Assembly: GCF_050947875.1 (NCBI RefSeq)
Contig: NC_134568.1
Span: forward strand, 196,001,853 to 196,065,852
DNA length: 64,000 nucleotides
Source: Dermacentor variabilis
Taxonomy: Eukaryota; Arthropoda; Arachnida; Ixodida; Ixodidae
Reading direction: 5' to 3'
A program made the translations under genes and the position numbers. Below are positions 1-11,398 of this stretch, in pieces (within the stretch, counting starts at the first letter, position 1; each line of letters starts with the position of its first letter). The notes beneath the pieces were generated by a model. It was given only the letters and a program-made list of their open reading frames with translations, was not told the origin of the DNA and did no database searches.

Positions 1-95
1 AAGATCCCCTGGCGGTCAAATTAATTCGGAGCCCCCGCTATGGCGTGCCTCATAATCAAATCGCTGTTTTGGCACGTAAAACACCTGAATTCAAA
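1..95 (+). repeat. tRNA-derived tick SINE, 3' part
   Basis: The left edge reads into the second half of the same SINE seen at 9560, 33640 and 61617: GATCCCCTGGCGGTCAAATT, then a CCCGCTATGGCGTGCC segment and GGCACGTAAAACACC. The head lies outside the window. The next copy-like trace is near 381-460 (GGCGGTCAAGATTGATCTCG), much decayed. Confidence 0.65.
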
Positions 96-1900
96 TTTTT
101 CAAAGTGTCTTTGTAATGTCGTGTTATTGTTTTCACTTGTATGAGCTAACGCAACTTTGTTGAACTATGCTGTATAATGTTATATGCTGTCTGTTATAAC
201 TGTATATTGTATGTACTTCTAATTCAAGAGTCAAGAAGTAGCCGGCGCCATATTTGTGCACCTTACGTCTTAAAAAAAAAGAAAGCTTTTCACTGCAGAG
301 CACGTGGTCGCGGGCTCGTTTCTTAACCGCAGCTGCTATGTTCCACCCGATGCGGTAGAAATTTGATGCCAAAATGCCCGTGTACGGAAATTTCGCTGGT
401 GCTTTAAGAACTGGCGGTCAAGATTGATCTCGAAGCCGCCACAGGTTCTTAAAGCGTCGCTCATAGGCCGGGTGCAACGTTAGGCCATAAAATATTATAA
501 TTTAATGAAAACTAGACTAGCGTCTATGCTGCATTCGTGCTCCAGAAGCCATCACTACAGACATGCATATTTTGTCGTAACGCAATACGTTGTGCGCAGT
601 TTACAGCCAAGGTGACTGATATATCCGTTCGACGCGCCTCGCTCCTCGTGGCGGTCCGACTGCCGGCTGCAAACTGAGCGATAAGGTCGGTTCGGTTTCT
701 CTTACACGATCGCGCTGAGAAGCGAAGCTTTTATCTGCCGGCACGTGCCTCCACAGATGGGCGCCATGCATGCCATTTCATAGTCCGCATTTCATAAATC
801 CGCTGAGCTCAAATAGTAACGCGCCTTTGCTCATGGCCAGGGTTTACTTCGTAGTTTGTGCTCAAAAATTTTTTTTTTCGCAAGAACAGGCTCCGACGGA
901 CCGATGGTAGCGAAAGCGCCGGCCGATGACAAATATTTCTGGAGGACAAATAACTCTGTAAAATACGGTCCATGACCTCTGGCGACCTCTAGATGACGAA
1001 GTCTAAGGCGGCGACATTTAAAAAAAAAGAACTTATTTAATTTATACACGGAGATGTTGGCGCCTTTTGAAGGCGTTGGTTGTACTCCTCTGATCTGGCG
1101 TGTTCATAATTCTAGCGGGCATATTATAGAGTATGTCGAATTTACAAATAGCCGCACAGCGAACCAGCTTATGTGCATACTGAAGTGAGGTGGGAGATAT
1201 GCATTGTGAGATCGCATTGACGTGCTGTGTGTGAGAGAGGAAACTATCCCGTGACTGGAACTATATGGCACCTAGCATGAAGTGGTCCGGACTTTCGTTG
1301 CGACGATGGCGTCAAGTTCCGCGTTGTATAACCTTGCGCTCTCTATAGTTGGGCGGGAATGTACACACGCCTCATCGTTCGCCGGTGTTGTTCGTCCCCT
1401 TTCGTGCCTCGATATCCTCTTTCTTGATCCATAAGAGTACGAAGCCCGGTCAGTAACAATTATCAATTCGTTTCCACTACCTTATTTTGTATAATATGAG
1501 AAAGTCTTCGCAGAAACACATGGTACGAGTGGTCCAGAAACGGAGATCTAAAGCCACCTCGCGGTGTTGCTGTTTTCCAATTCGCTTCTAAACACCACTC
1601 GCTTTGCGCTTTGATTAGGCTGTTGGTGACGGCGACCGTGATTGCGATGCAACGGAGCACAAGACAATCTGAGAAAGCGGCAAATTAAATATAAATAAAT
1701 TAAGTAAGCAAGTGTTTCGTCAGTAACTCACACTGCTGTGAGCTAAATATACACCGCCAGTCATCTTGTTTCGATTCAGGTGTAGCTTACATGGGTTATG
1801 AAGGGGGCTCGCGAGATGAAGAAATGCCAGTTTCCTTAGTTTTGGTGCACTTCAAAGACCTCTGGCTGGTCAAAACTAACCTAAAGCCTCCCATAATTGC
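96..1900. other. No gene recognised; unassigned upstream sequence
   Basis: Only short open frames without recognisable domains occur here. There are decayed SINE traces at about 381-460 and 1840-1900. No promoter, splice pair or coding exon could be supported. Confidence 0.4.
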
Positions 1901-2735
1901 AACACGGGTAGCCCGCAGCGTCTTATTACAAATTTTCTAACGTTAAGAGGAATACGAAGAAGTGGCTCTTGTGCGGAACCCCGTTTTCCACTGCTCTCAT
2001 TTTACGAGTATTTTTGCGTGCTTTCGGGAGACGCCGCTTCCGAGACCTTCGGCGATGGAAGCGGAGTCCGCTAGACGTCCGGAGGAGACAGACGTCACAG
2101 CGTCAAGCACTCCGAGGAAGCGCAACCACCTCATGAGCGACACAGGCAGCGAGGACACCATGCTGTACTACTCTGCTTCAGACGAGGTTCTATCGGATGA
2201 CGGTGATTACTTGACAGTTGTGAGGCAAAACGGAAAGAGGATAATCGTCACTGCTTCCTCGTCTTCAACAAGGACGACGGCGATGGCAAAGATCGATGAC
2301 ACGGCTCATACCATCCTCTTCTTGCCCGAGACGCCAACCGACGACCGGAATCGGCTAAACAGGCAATCCATATATGTCACATTGGAGGCTCTTGTTCCGA
2401 ATGAGATTACAGATGTGAGAATTAACACCTGCAAGAACATTACCGCGGTCGATGTCAAGGACAGAGCAGCACTGGATATCTTGAGAATAGTCAAAGTGCT
2501 GGGCAAGATTAATGTTCGCACCATAATACCACAGGGCAGCGATACTTCATCAGGTGGGTTTTATGATGTGGATGACTCAATCACCGACAACGATCTGCCT
2601 ATTTTAGTTGAACCCGCCACAGCAGGTGTCACTATTATTGAAATCCGTCGCCTAGGAGAATCACGATGTGTGAGGATAACCTTCAGGGGAGGAAGCTTGC
2701 CGTCACACGTGAAGGTTTGATTTTTTCGTTAGCCT

Positions 2736-3134
2736 GTGCGACCATTCATTCCAAGACCACTTCAGTGCCGTAATTGTCTGAAGATAGGGCATGTCAGCGG
2801 CATATGTAAAAATTCGACCGTGCGCCCGAAATGCTCTGAGCAGCACAGCGCTGATGTTTGCCGGGTGACTGATTTTAAGTGTGCGAATTACTCTGGTCCT
2901 CATGAAGCATCGTCGAAAGACTGTCCGAGACACAAGACACAGCTGAAAGTCCTAAAACAAATGGTGAGTGACAACTCAACGCACAGAGAGGCCGCCGCCA
3001 AAGTGCGACGGCGTCGTGCCCGCCGCAGACGATCTTCGTCTACTAGAAATACTGAGACCGTCGTAAGAAAGTCGCTACTTCCAACAGCTGGTGCTCCCAA
3101 GACGCTCACCCACACTAGCAACACACATTGGTGA
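2736..3134 (+). pseudogene. LINE ORF1 zinc-knuckle fragment
   Basis: This 132-residue open frame holds two to three CCHC-type knuckles followed by a basic, Arg-rich region. It continues, after a frameshift, the 252-residue frame at 1962-2720. It binds nucleic acid in intact elements. The minus-strand paralogue lies at 27884-28267. Confidence 0.6.
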
Positions 3135-3512
3135 CGCATTGAATACGTCTTCTGCAAACGCCTGGCCTGCACTTCCGATATTAAGTCCTCCAGCAGAACG
3201 AAGACTGACGGTGGACTACCAAAGCACCAATGATGGCACAGATCGCGTGCGAGGACAAGACCCCCAAGTAATCGCTATAATCAAGTCTCTAATGAAAGAT
3301 ATTCGCGTATTGATAAATGACATGCAGACGTCATCTGCTCAGGGTGCACTGCAAGTGCTGGACGGTCTAGATCCGGTTCTTGCGAGCCTCGAATAGCAAG
3401 CACAATGGCTTTACCACGTCAGCCGTTTTTCAGACAAGTCAAGGAAGCGTCTATTATTCAATAAAATGCCCGTGGTCTGAAATTACGTATTGCTGATTTT
3501 CGCCATTACGTT

Positions 3513-3860
3513 TTGACCAATCGATTCTCCATTATTGTCGTATGTGAACCGAGCCTACAGAAACCCGTCCGGATCTCAGGCTATGAACCTTATGTGTTAT
3601 GGACTTGTAATGAAATTAGCAAGGTGATCATATACATACGGTGTGAACTGACTTACAATGTTCATCCAGTGCTGCCACATGACAGTAATCAGTATGTCTG
3701 TTTGACCGTGAAAAAGCGCAAACTTTCATTTACTCTAGTGGTCGCTTACCTTTCTCCATCAAGTCGTTTCGACAGACAGAGACTGAGTGGCATTATAGAT
3801 GCGACTCCTGGTCCATGAATTGTTGTTGGGGACTTTAACGCACGTCATTCATTTCGAGGA
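3513..3860 (+). pseudogene. LINE endonuclease fragment (APE type)
   Basis: The frame reads IIVVCEPSLQKPVRISGYEP, later VVAYLSPSSRF and, beyond an in-frame stop at about 3817, VVGDFNARHS. The E of the first motif and the GDFNA motif are diagnostic of the APE-like endonuclease of non-LTR elements. Broken by the stop; not functional. Confidence 0.6.
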
Positions 3861-5084
3861 AGCGTCAAGGTAAATTCCAAAGGAAGAAACCTCGTTTCCT
3901 TTGCCTGTGACCGTGAGCTTTGCTGTCTAAACGATGGCAGTCCCACGTTTCTGCGCGGCCGAGTAGTTGTTTAGACTTGGCTTTTGTCTCGCGATGCCTT
4001 GCTCGCCGCGTCCTTTGGTTCGCAGATACAGAAACCCACAGAAGCGACCACGTTACTACCGACCTGAAGATTAAAGGCCTAACGAAATCCGTCCCATCCA
4101 GTTTTAAACAAACAATAGATTGGCACATGTTTAAATCACTTATGAAATATGAATGCCACGAAGGCTTTTCGTCCTCACTAGAAATTCAGATAGCAAAGGC
4201 TATGCAGGATGCTATGCGTTCATTTCGGCCATTAGAGAAGTACAGTCGCGATCTTTTTGGCGGTGAACACGGGAGCACGTGGCTTTCCGTACTGCCAGCG
4301 CAGTTTAGCGGCAGCGCCGAGAAGCAGCGCGCATGCGCAGTGCGTCTTGCATCCGAGAATTCTAAGTTCGCGCGCATATTGCGTCACGCAAGCACTCGCG
4401 TGTCGTCTGCTACACGCGTACCGTAACAAGGAGGTGTAGGCTTCAAGAGAGGTAACAATCTTGAATTTTACGTTCCACGCGATGTATAAGTTAACCTGAA
4501 ACTATGCTAATATTTGCTGACGTTCTGAAAATCATTGTTAGTCTGTGGCTAGTCTATTGCCAGGCATGCGTATAATTACATCCCTCTTCACCCGGCAATG
4601 TTTCTTGGCCAAGAACCGCTATTTAACACCAAAGCAGTCCGCGGTTTCTTATATGAGGTTATCTTACATGTTACAAGTCCATTAAATTCGTAGAGCATCC
4701 TCGTTCCAGAGGATGCCGCTGCCATAACTGTTTTGCATAGCACATGCCTCCAGGCCCTTGTGTTTCAAGGGCTCTATGGAGGCAGTAGTGCTCTAGCATA
4801 TCTTATAACCTGATATATTTTTACACATCGTATCATTCTTTTTAAATGCATCTTAATGTTCATAGTACACGTCATACGTCATCGCCCCAATCTTATTATA
4901 CAGATTTTACGCACTTTAGAGCGACTATATTTAAGGCCCCTTTACAGCCACGTCACACCAACTTCATAGAACTCACAATTACACTGCGAACTCATAACCA
5001 CGGACATGGCGCTCTTTGGCCATACTTGGCCCTTGCGCCATTAAACATCAAACATTCATTCATTCATTATTCACCGACCTATGA

Positions 5085-5560
5085 TCACTACATTTTAACC
5101 TACCTAACACGTTACATCCTGCACTATGCTGGAATCGGCAGAAAGTATGAAATCTATTTCATTTCTTTTGTCACCATTAGGGCTTTTCCAGGTCTACTTT
5201 CTGTTACTACGCTTCCTGAAGAAGGTGTTCATTATTGGCAGCTTATTCCTTTCCGCGAATTCTACCAGTATCTCTCCTCTAGCGTTCCTAGAAACGACGC
5301 CGTAGTTGCCAATTGCTTGTTCACCAGCCTGCTTTTTTCCCACTTTTTCACGAAACATCCACTCATAATTGTCACCAGGTGGTCGCACAAGCGGATCAAT
5401 GCCACTCTTGCGGGGAGCTTTGTGTTGCGGACCGTCGTGTGTCCCTGCAGTTGTAAAATTTTGGGAACTATTATAGGAACTTCAAGGATTACTGTCTGTA
5501 TTAAGTGGTGCGCGACGAAGTACGCCAGTGGAGTGCGAAAGTCGTGAGCCGCTCTCTGCT
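5085..5560 (-). mobile_element. RTE-like LINE endonuclease fragment
   Basis: Minus-strand frames read GNYGVVSRNARGEILVEFAE, NKLPIMNTFFRKRSNRKW, then RNEIDFILSADSSIVQDV, the C-terminal half of an RTE-type endonuclease. The last segment closely matches the 5' end of the RTE copy at 35.85-35.95 kb (IGFILSADPSIVQDV). It abuts the CATT-repeat tail of the LINE to its left. Confidence 0.65.
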
Positions 5561-5963
5561 TCCTGTTGCTCCCGTTCCGTGCCCAAAATCCGGCACCCTT
5601 GCAGGGTAGCAAACGTATTTCTGGCTGACTTCTTTTACTCCATTAATTTTCTCTTAATCTTTAGACGATGCAGCATCAACTGAGCAGGGTCAAAATCTTC
5701 ATGTGCGCTTAAATGAGACGGATTGTGTTTATAAATAACCTATACTTATTAGTTATATTGGTAATTGTGCTTATAACAAAAGTTTCACTGCCGCAAACAA
5801 AGCTATTACTGTCGTCGGGGGATTCATTCACGTCAGGTCTCGAACAAACAGCTAAATCTGTTTTCTTCTTTCTATATCTCTGAGCCATTTTCTACTGCGC
5901 TTTCCTGTTTGTCTGTTTGCTGCTGTGAATTTGATGGCTGCTTGTGAGATTGAACTATTTCAG

Positions 5964-6124
5964 ATGTCCACCTTTGTTGGTTTGTTTTCTCTTGCAGGCG
6001 CTGGAGTCTTTTCGGCATTGGTTGCTATCACTTACTCAGTTGACATCAAGGGTTTCTGCCATAATGAGGCGCACGATTGCGTTTGCGGTTCCACTGGGAC
6101 AACAGTGAAAGTCAAAGTAGACGG
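5964..6124 (+). CDS. Exon 1: signal peptide and start of Cys-rich domain
   Basis: The Met at 5964 opens a classic signal peptide: short N-region, hydrophobic core at residues 5-22, likely cleavage after Ser25. The mature start VDIKGFC resembles the mature N-terminus of horseshoe-crab factor C. Cysteines 32, 39 and 41 follow. The donor at 6125 is GTGAGT and leaves phase 2. An AG lies directly before the ATG, so a noncoding exon may precede it. A second acceptor-like CTTGCAG ends at 5997; using it would remove the Met. In-frame Met codons also occur at 5925 and 5934. I prefer 5964 because it gives the best signal peptide. Confidence 0.75.
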
Positions 6125-6689
6125 GTGAGTTGCAGTGATAAGTAATAAAAACAATATGCTGTAACATGTGCATTGAGCTTCACCAAGCGAAATGCGAGAT
6201 AAGAACAATATTGTTTCCGCATACTATCGGCACGTTATCCTCGTCTGATTATAATTAGAGGCGTTAATACCGAAATCATGTGAGCGTATATTCGACTTGT
6301 TTCTCCTATTTTATATCATAGTTTTAGGAAAATGCAGTGGTATCAGATAGAATATATTGCTCGTTGCACTAGAATGAGAGAAGTAGAGGAGTATGAACCA
6401 ACAAGCAAGCAGTTTGCACCAACTTGTGAAAAAAAAAGAAAGAAAAATTCAGGACTCAAGGAAAGAAAATTGGGGTGAATTAACGGTATATGCTCGTATG
6501 CGTAGTATTTTATATATGTTAATGTGTAGGCTGCAGTATCGTGGATTGCTGAGGTTGCTGGAAATGTCTTTACGTAATGCAGCTCAATAAAGTTAGGTGA
6601 CCTTTCGCCAATATAATATCATTGGGAGCGGGACAGTTCAAGGATTAGCCAGTTTCCGTATCCAACTTTGGTGTGGGCAGTCACAATGA

Positions 6690-7845
6690 ACCAACTAATA
6701 TTTAATATGTAACGCGGTTTAATAACCAAGACCGAACGATACATGGGCAGGTATGCTGATCGAGCGTCAGACGCCAAGCGCGCGAGCTTAATCCTCGGGC
6801 GAGGCGTTGACGATGCGCCCGAAGCACACGCCTGCCTTCTTGGCTACAACTTCCCCCTGGAGAAGTGAGCGCCATCCTGGCGACTCAAGGGGATGAGAGG
6901 ACCACCGGATCGCAGTAGGGTTTGAGTCGCTGCACAGGCAGCGTCTCGCGCGCCTTAAGTCAGCGGACGGTGTGAGCGGCTTGACGAGGCAAATTGACCG
7001 TTTGTTGCACGACGCGGTGAGACCGTGCTACTTGGCGAGGAGTGCAGAGGAAACATCGGGAATGGTCGAAGGTATTCAGAACTCTACTTAAGAGTCCGGG
7101 TGATAGGCACATGTGGGTCGGTGGTCATCGTGACGGAACTTTTGCTGCTATTGGTCTTCAGTCATAAGAGGGCGGGCGACCTGGCGGCATTCCTCGGCGT
7201 ACTTGGAAGCTCCAGACTGCGGCGTGCACTCGGATTGGTCAGGTCGGTAAGGGGGAATCTCGTCGTGTATACAGGAAGGTTCACGGCCATATACGGGGTG
7301 GGGGGGAATGGGGAAAAGCCCGTCGCTGTGAGGCGGTATTGTAGGCCTAGGCCACATATATGGTAAAACGAGGTCCCAGTTGGTGTGGTCGGACGCAATG
7401 TGCATGCATAGCATGCCGCCCAAAGTGCGTTGAATCGCTCAATCATGCCGTTAACGGGTGATAGGCAGTAGTGGAGGACACTTGCCATGGGCACTTTCCA
7501 ATAGCCGGAGCGTAAGTCGAGTGAGGAAAAGTACTCCGCGCTTTGTAAAGAAACGAGAGCGTCGTCGATGCGCGGCAAAGGGTACGTTTCTTAATAAGAC
7601 GGTGGTAGACCACAAAACGGATGGATTCATCTTCTTTTTCTTTACGAGTACTACAAGGAACGCGCAGGGACCGTTAGAAGGTTGAACAACTTCACGCTGA
7701 AGCATATCGCTGACTTGGTCTTCAATAACACGGCGCTCTGTCGGTGATAAGCGATAATCTCGCTGACGCAGCGTAGCGTGGATGCCCGTATCCATCTTGT
7801 GATACACCGTCGATGTGCAACCCAAAGTTCCTTGAATCATAATAA
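6690..7845 (-). mobile_element. Ty3/Gypsy retrotransposon remnant, internally deleted
   Basis: Reading the minus strand: an RT N-terminal part (HKMDTGIHATLRQRDYRLSP, TERRVIEDQVSDMLQR, VVQPSNGP), a second RT block (PRIDDALVSLQSAEYFSSLD, LRSGYWKVPM), then directly an integrase segment (NGMIERFNALWA, DLVLPY, YGREPS) and a pol C-terminus (ETLPVQRLKPYCDPVVLSSP then stop at about 6885). The RT catalytic YxDD, RNase H and most of the integrase are missing. A possible LTR part lies at 6690-6880. It sits in intron 1 against the gene. Confidence 0.7.
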
Positions 7846-7992
7846 AATAAACACTCTATGGTGGTGTTTTCTCCACATTTACGGGTATTACAACGAATGC
7901 CTTAGATAGCCTGACACTCTGATATGATGCTTGTTTGCTTAAGGCTCACGAGTAAATGGAGTACTCTCACATACTAATAACCTTGCTTGCAG

Positions 7993-8153
7993 GTGCAGCT
8001 ACGTCCGCCGCTTCGAATTTCGCTGCCGACCTTGCGACAGGGACTCTTTCAACAAGGTCTGCCCAAACTATGGCTATTGTCAGACGTGTGTGGAAGGTCT
8101 AAATGCATGCGAAACCTGCCCGCCCGGAAAGTACGGTGTCTGGTGCACCTCTG
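7993..8153 (+). CDS. Exon 2: Cys-rich N-terminal (putative LPS-binding) domain
   Basis: The acceptor CTTGCAG ends at 7992 and the donor GTGAGT starts at 8154; phases are 2 in and 1 out. Encoded residues 54-107 carry nine cysteines, with motifs CRPCDRDSF, CPNYGYCQTC and CETCPPGKYGVWC that align closely with the factor C Cys-rich region. In factor C this region binds lipid A through an Arg-Trp-Arg tripeptide. With cysteine spacing conserved, the matching residues 60-62 here are Arg-Phe-Glu, inside YVRRFEFRCRPC. Lipopolysaccharide binding is therefore uncertain. Confidence 0.88.
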
Positions 8154-9545
8154 GTGAGTTGTCAGTGAACGCGTGGCCGCAACGGACAAGTTTCCGGGGC
8201 TGCACATTAACCAGCTGTTGGATTGCATCCACGTTGGTTGCATGCATCATAGTTATGTGTTCTTCGATTCGGATTTTATATATCTTCCTTTTAATTCGGG
8301 GACTAAAAATTGAGTGTTGTTGTTAAAGAGAAAAACCGATAGGAAATTGGAGTTTTTTTGTCTCTGGCAGTCTGAAATTCGGGATTTTCCGGGTGGCTTT
8401 CACAAACGATTAACACACGCAATCGCCCATTTTTGGACACAAACCTATTTAACGAAGCGAAATCACGCACGGGAACACGTAGTGACAAAGAGAGATGCTG
8501 AAAAGGCATGTGACGAAGTCATTTATGTAAGTCCTCGTTGCCTTATTTATGCTTTTAAGAGAAGCCACGTAAACAACAACAACAACAACAAAGATGCAGA
8601 CGTGTTTGGCGATGTCTTGTTTACTTTGATCTCTGCACTTTAATTAACAACAAAAGAAGAATAGTAGTGCACACGGGCATGCTTCGCAAGAGGAGAGATG
8701 CTTTTTCTTGTCTTACAAGCCCTTGTTGACGTACATTATCATACGCATTTTGAGCACTGCTGTGTCTATTCTATATTTGTCGGGCTTTTCGTTCTTGTCT
8801 GCTCTCGCCCTGCTTTACTGCTTCGCGCCACACGCTCTTGCAGCAAAATTTGTAAAATAAGAAAGCTAGTCTGCCATCTTTCTTTGAACGTAACATAGTT
8901 GGCCAAGTCTCTTTTCAAGGTCGCCGCTACCATCCGACATGCAGAGCAACGTCACTGCTGCGTTCGCTTCCAAACGCATTACTACTGTGGGCCATGTAAA
9001 GGCGATGGGCGATGGGCCATGTAAACGCGGCTACTAAAAAAGTTCATTCACTTAAAGCCAGAAGGCGCTGAATGTATTATATGTGTGGATTTTTGCTTGA
9101 GTGGTTAACGAAAAGGAAGCACTTATCCTATTAATACATATAATCGCTATATTTGCTCGAGGTAGGCAGTGTTCATTAGTTTTGCAACAACTGCATTTAT
9201 TATTATGCTTTACAAAAGGGCAAACTTCGGGGATAAATTGGGTTTAGCGAGATTATGATAAAACTTTTTCGGGATGCGAAAATCAGGAATCGTCAGGATA
9301 TACGCGAAAGGACCCCAAAGTTAGGAGTTTCGAAGCCAAGTCACATCTTGCAAATCATGGCTGGAACTCACATTTAGTACATTCGCGAATAGTAAAACTC
9401 AATTACGAAGCTGAAAGGACCGGTCGCGGTTGTATTCCTGTGCTTTATTAAAAAAGAAAACAGCAGTGGTCTTTACAGTTCCATGACATTATAAAAACGC
9501 GCACCCGAGGGAAGCAACGGCCGCAGCGTATTAAAAAATATTTTT
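8154..9545. other. Intron 2, first part: nothing recognised
   Basis: AT-rich intron with an AAC microsatellite at 8572-8591 and a short local duplication (GGCGATGG) at 9000-9015. No domain or known repeat identified. Confidence 0.4.
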
Positions 9546-9558
9546 TTAAAACCGCGAT

Positions 9559-9757
9559 CTGATTATGATGAATGTCGTAGGGGGAGGCTCCGGATTAATT
9601 TTGACCACCTGGGCTTATGTAACGTGCACCCAATGCACGGTACACTGGCGTTCTTGCATTTCGTCCACATCGAAGTGCGGCCGCCGCTGCCGGGATTTGT
9701 TCCCGCGACCTCGTGATTAGCAGCGCTACGCCCTAGCCACTACGCCACCGCGATGGA
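9559..9757 (-). repeat. tRNA-derived tick SINE, near full length
   Basis: On the minus strand a tRNA-like head carries box A (TGGCTAGGGCGTAGC) and box B (GGTCGCGGGAACAAATCC), followed by the CGGCCGCA and CGAAATGCAA segments and the CCAGGTGGTC tail. It matches the copies at 33640/35957, 61047 and 61617. Located in intron 2. Confidence 0.8.
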
Positions 9758-10853
9758 TGTGCTGTATTAAAAACTGCATTTCAGTGTGAATGCTCTGCGT
9801 AGATTTCAGATCCACGCCAGAGCATGGCTGGAGAGGAGAGGAAGTGCTTAAACTGAGTGCACCACGACAACGATAGAATATGAAGATTTAGCTCAAAGCC
9901 ATCGTGATATGTCAATGCGCCACTTCTCATCCTTATGACCTATGCGCTGATGCCGGAGCGTGGCTCCGAAGATACACACCCGCCTGCCCCGCCCCTTTCT
10001 CCCACCGTGAACCCCCTCCGACTCCGAAACAATATTCCTGGCTACGCAACTGCGCTTATGTGAGCACAAATGAAAAAAGCGACAACATTACTTAATAATC
10101 GCGGTTCATCTAGACTTAAAGCAAGTTTGTAGCAGCTGTGCGACTAAGGCTTACCACACCCGTTGACAAAGCTTTATGCCGTTCATGGCTTTTTGACCTG
10201 TGCATTGAAAACAATCAGTTACTTCTCCATCAGCTACAACCCGAAACATCCACTCTTTTGACAGCAGCACTTTTCTCAAAATGATTATAATAGGTACGGT
10301 CTACGGTACTCCATGGTCAACACAGAGCGTGAAACATCCGTCCCAAAGCAGTGGTACTTTAGCTTACCGACTGTCTGCCCGCCCCCTCCCCCATTTGCAG
10401 AATGGACTCAACTGGAGATACTTAGTTTGTGTGCTTGAATCGCTCTCGCGTCGATTTGGGAGACGCGGCTGTAATATTAAGCAGTGGATGAGGGCTCGAT
10501 TAGATTTAACTGACGTGTGCTGAAGTCCTCATGACAATACGGGAAGGTTTTTGATAGAACAAGCAGAAAACATTGAGTTCTCGTGCTCAAGACAACGAAA
10601 AAAAAAAGAAAATGAAGCAATGAAAAGAAAGGCTGCAGACGCGTGATGGCGTTTGCATTGTCACTTGTCATCTGTTTCTTGCATGGGGCCTGTTTGAATT
10701 TATTACATAGTCGTGGTGAGTAACTGCGCCTCCAAAGCGGAGTTTCTAGTCCAGGGCTGACGTGTATAGTGCTAGTTTTGGCGCCTGTAGCGAAGCTCAG
10801 TGAATTTGGGCAAAGTGAGTTCTTGTTTTTAAGCTTGTCTTCATTTCTTGCAG

Positions 10854-10949
10854 TCTGCAACTGTCAGAATGGAGGAGTCTGCGACAAGGACACAGGTCAT
10901 TGCCGGTGTCTCCCAGGATTCTCGGGCGCTCTTTGTGAAATCAGAGATG
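10854..10949 (+). CDS. Exon 3: EGF-like domain
   Basis: A 96-nt phase 1-1 exon encodes one EGF-like module of six cysteines (CNCQNGGVC, then [12 protein letters not shown]), followed by EIRDG. The acceptor is TTTCTTGCAG and the donor is GTAAGG. The tandem of Cys-rich domain followed by a short EGF is a factor C hallmark. The symmetric phase means the exon could be skipped or duplicated without a frameshift. Confidence 0.9.
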
Positions 10950-11171
10950 GTAAGGGGATCGAGAATGCGTTTTAGGTTGGTTATTCATCGCTACTAGAGA
11001 GCAGCGCAGGTTAACGAAATCTGAAACGTCGTCTGTTTCTACCGGCAAAGTGAGCGTTTTAAAAGCGACGCTTCCTTTGCCTACGATCCCGGACATTCCT
11101 GACCGTGGCTGCTGGGTGTTGCTGCTGTCCTGCTGAATAGATGAAAAAAAAAAAAACTAAGTTACATGCTA

Positions 11172-11236
11172 GATGGTGCCATCGAACCTCGGTTCCCCAG
11201 CAAAGCTGCCCGATGCTCTAACCATTAGGACACACT
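11172..11236 (-). repeat. tRNA-like sequence (SINE head)
   Basis: The minus strand shows box A TAATGGTTAGAGCATCGGGC and box B GAGGTTCGATGGC with tRNA-like spacing. The acceptor stem does not pair convincingly, so I read it as a SINE promoter or tRNA pseudogene and not a working tRNA. Confidence 0.5.
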
Positions 11237-11398
11237 TTGTCTTTTCCTACGTGGTATTTATTGCATAATATATATGCAAGAATCGTACTATACGGTAAAT
11301 ACGTGGGAGCGCTAGCCAACCCATGTCGTGTTCATGGCCTAGGAAGGACCTATAAATCACGTTGAGCACCCCCGTCATGCACCACACAAAAACTACAA

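Larger units (their letters stand above)
1962..5075 (+). mobile_element. I-like non-LTR retrotransposon, internally deleted
   Basis: ORF1-type protein fragments (1962-2720, then 2736-3134 in another frame) end in zinc knuckles (CRNCLKIGHVSGIC, CANYSGPHEASSKDC). An endonuclease N-terminus follows at 3513-3860 (VVAYLSPSSRF, then a stop, then VVGDFNAR). Reverse transcriptase and RNase H are absent. The segment 4620-5075 resembles a LINE 3' end (CTTGGCCCTTGCGCCATTAA) and finishes in CATT repeats. The protein fragments resemble the minus-strand element at 23.4-29.1 kb, so both belong to one family. Several frameshifts and stops make it a dead copy. Whether the 3' tail belongs to the same copy is inference. 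Confidence 0.6.

Noticed and set aside
4846..5547. 233-residue plus-strand frame
   Set aside because: Runs across the tail of one LINE and the antisense of an RTE endonuclease; a shadow frame.
11172..11236. Functional tRNA gene
   Set aside because: Box A and B are good but the acceptor stem does not pair; same for 37343, 43287 and 46547.
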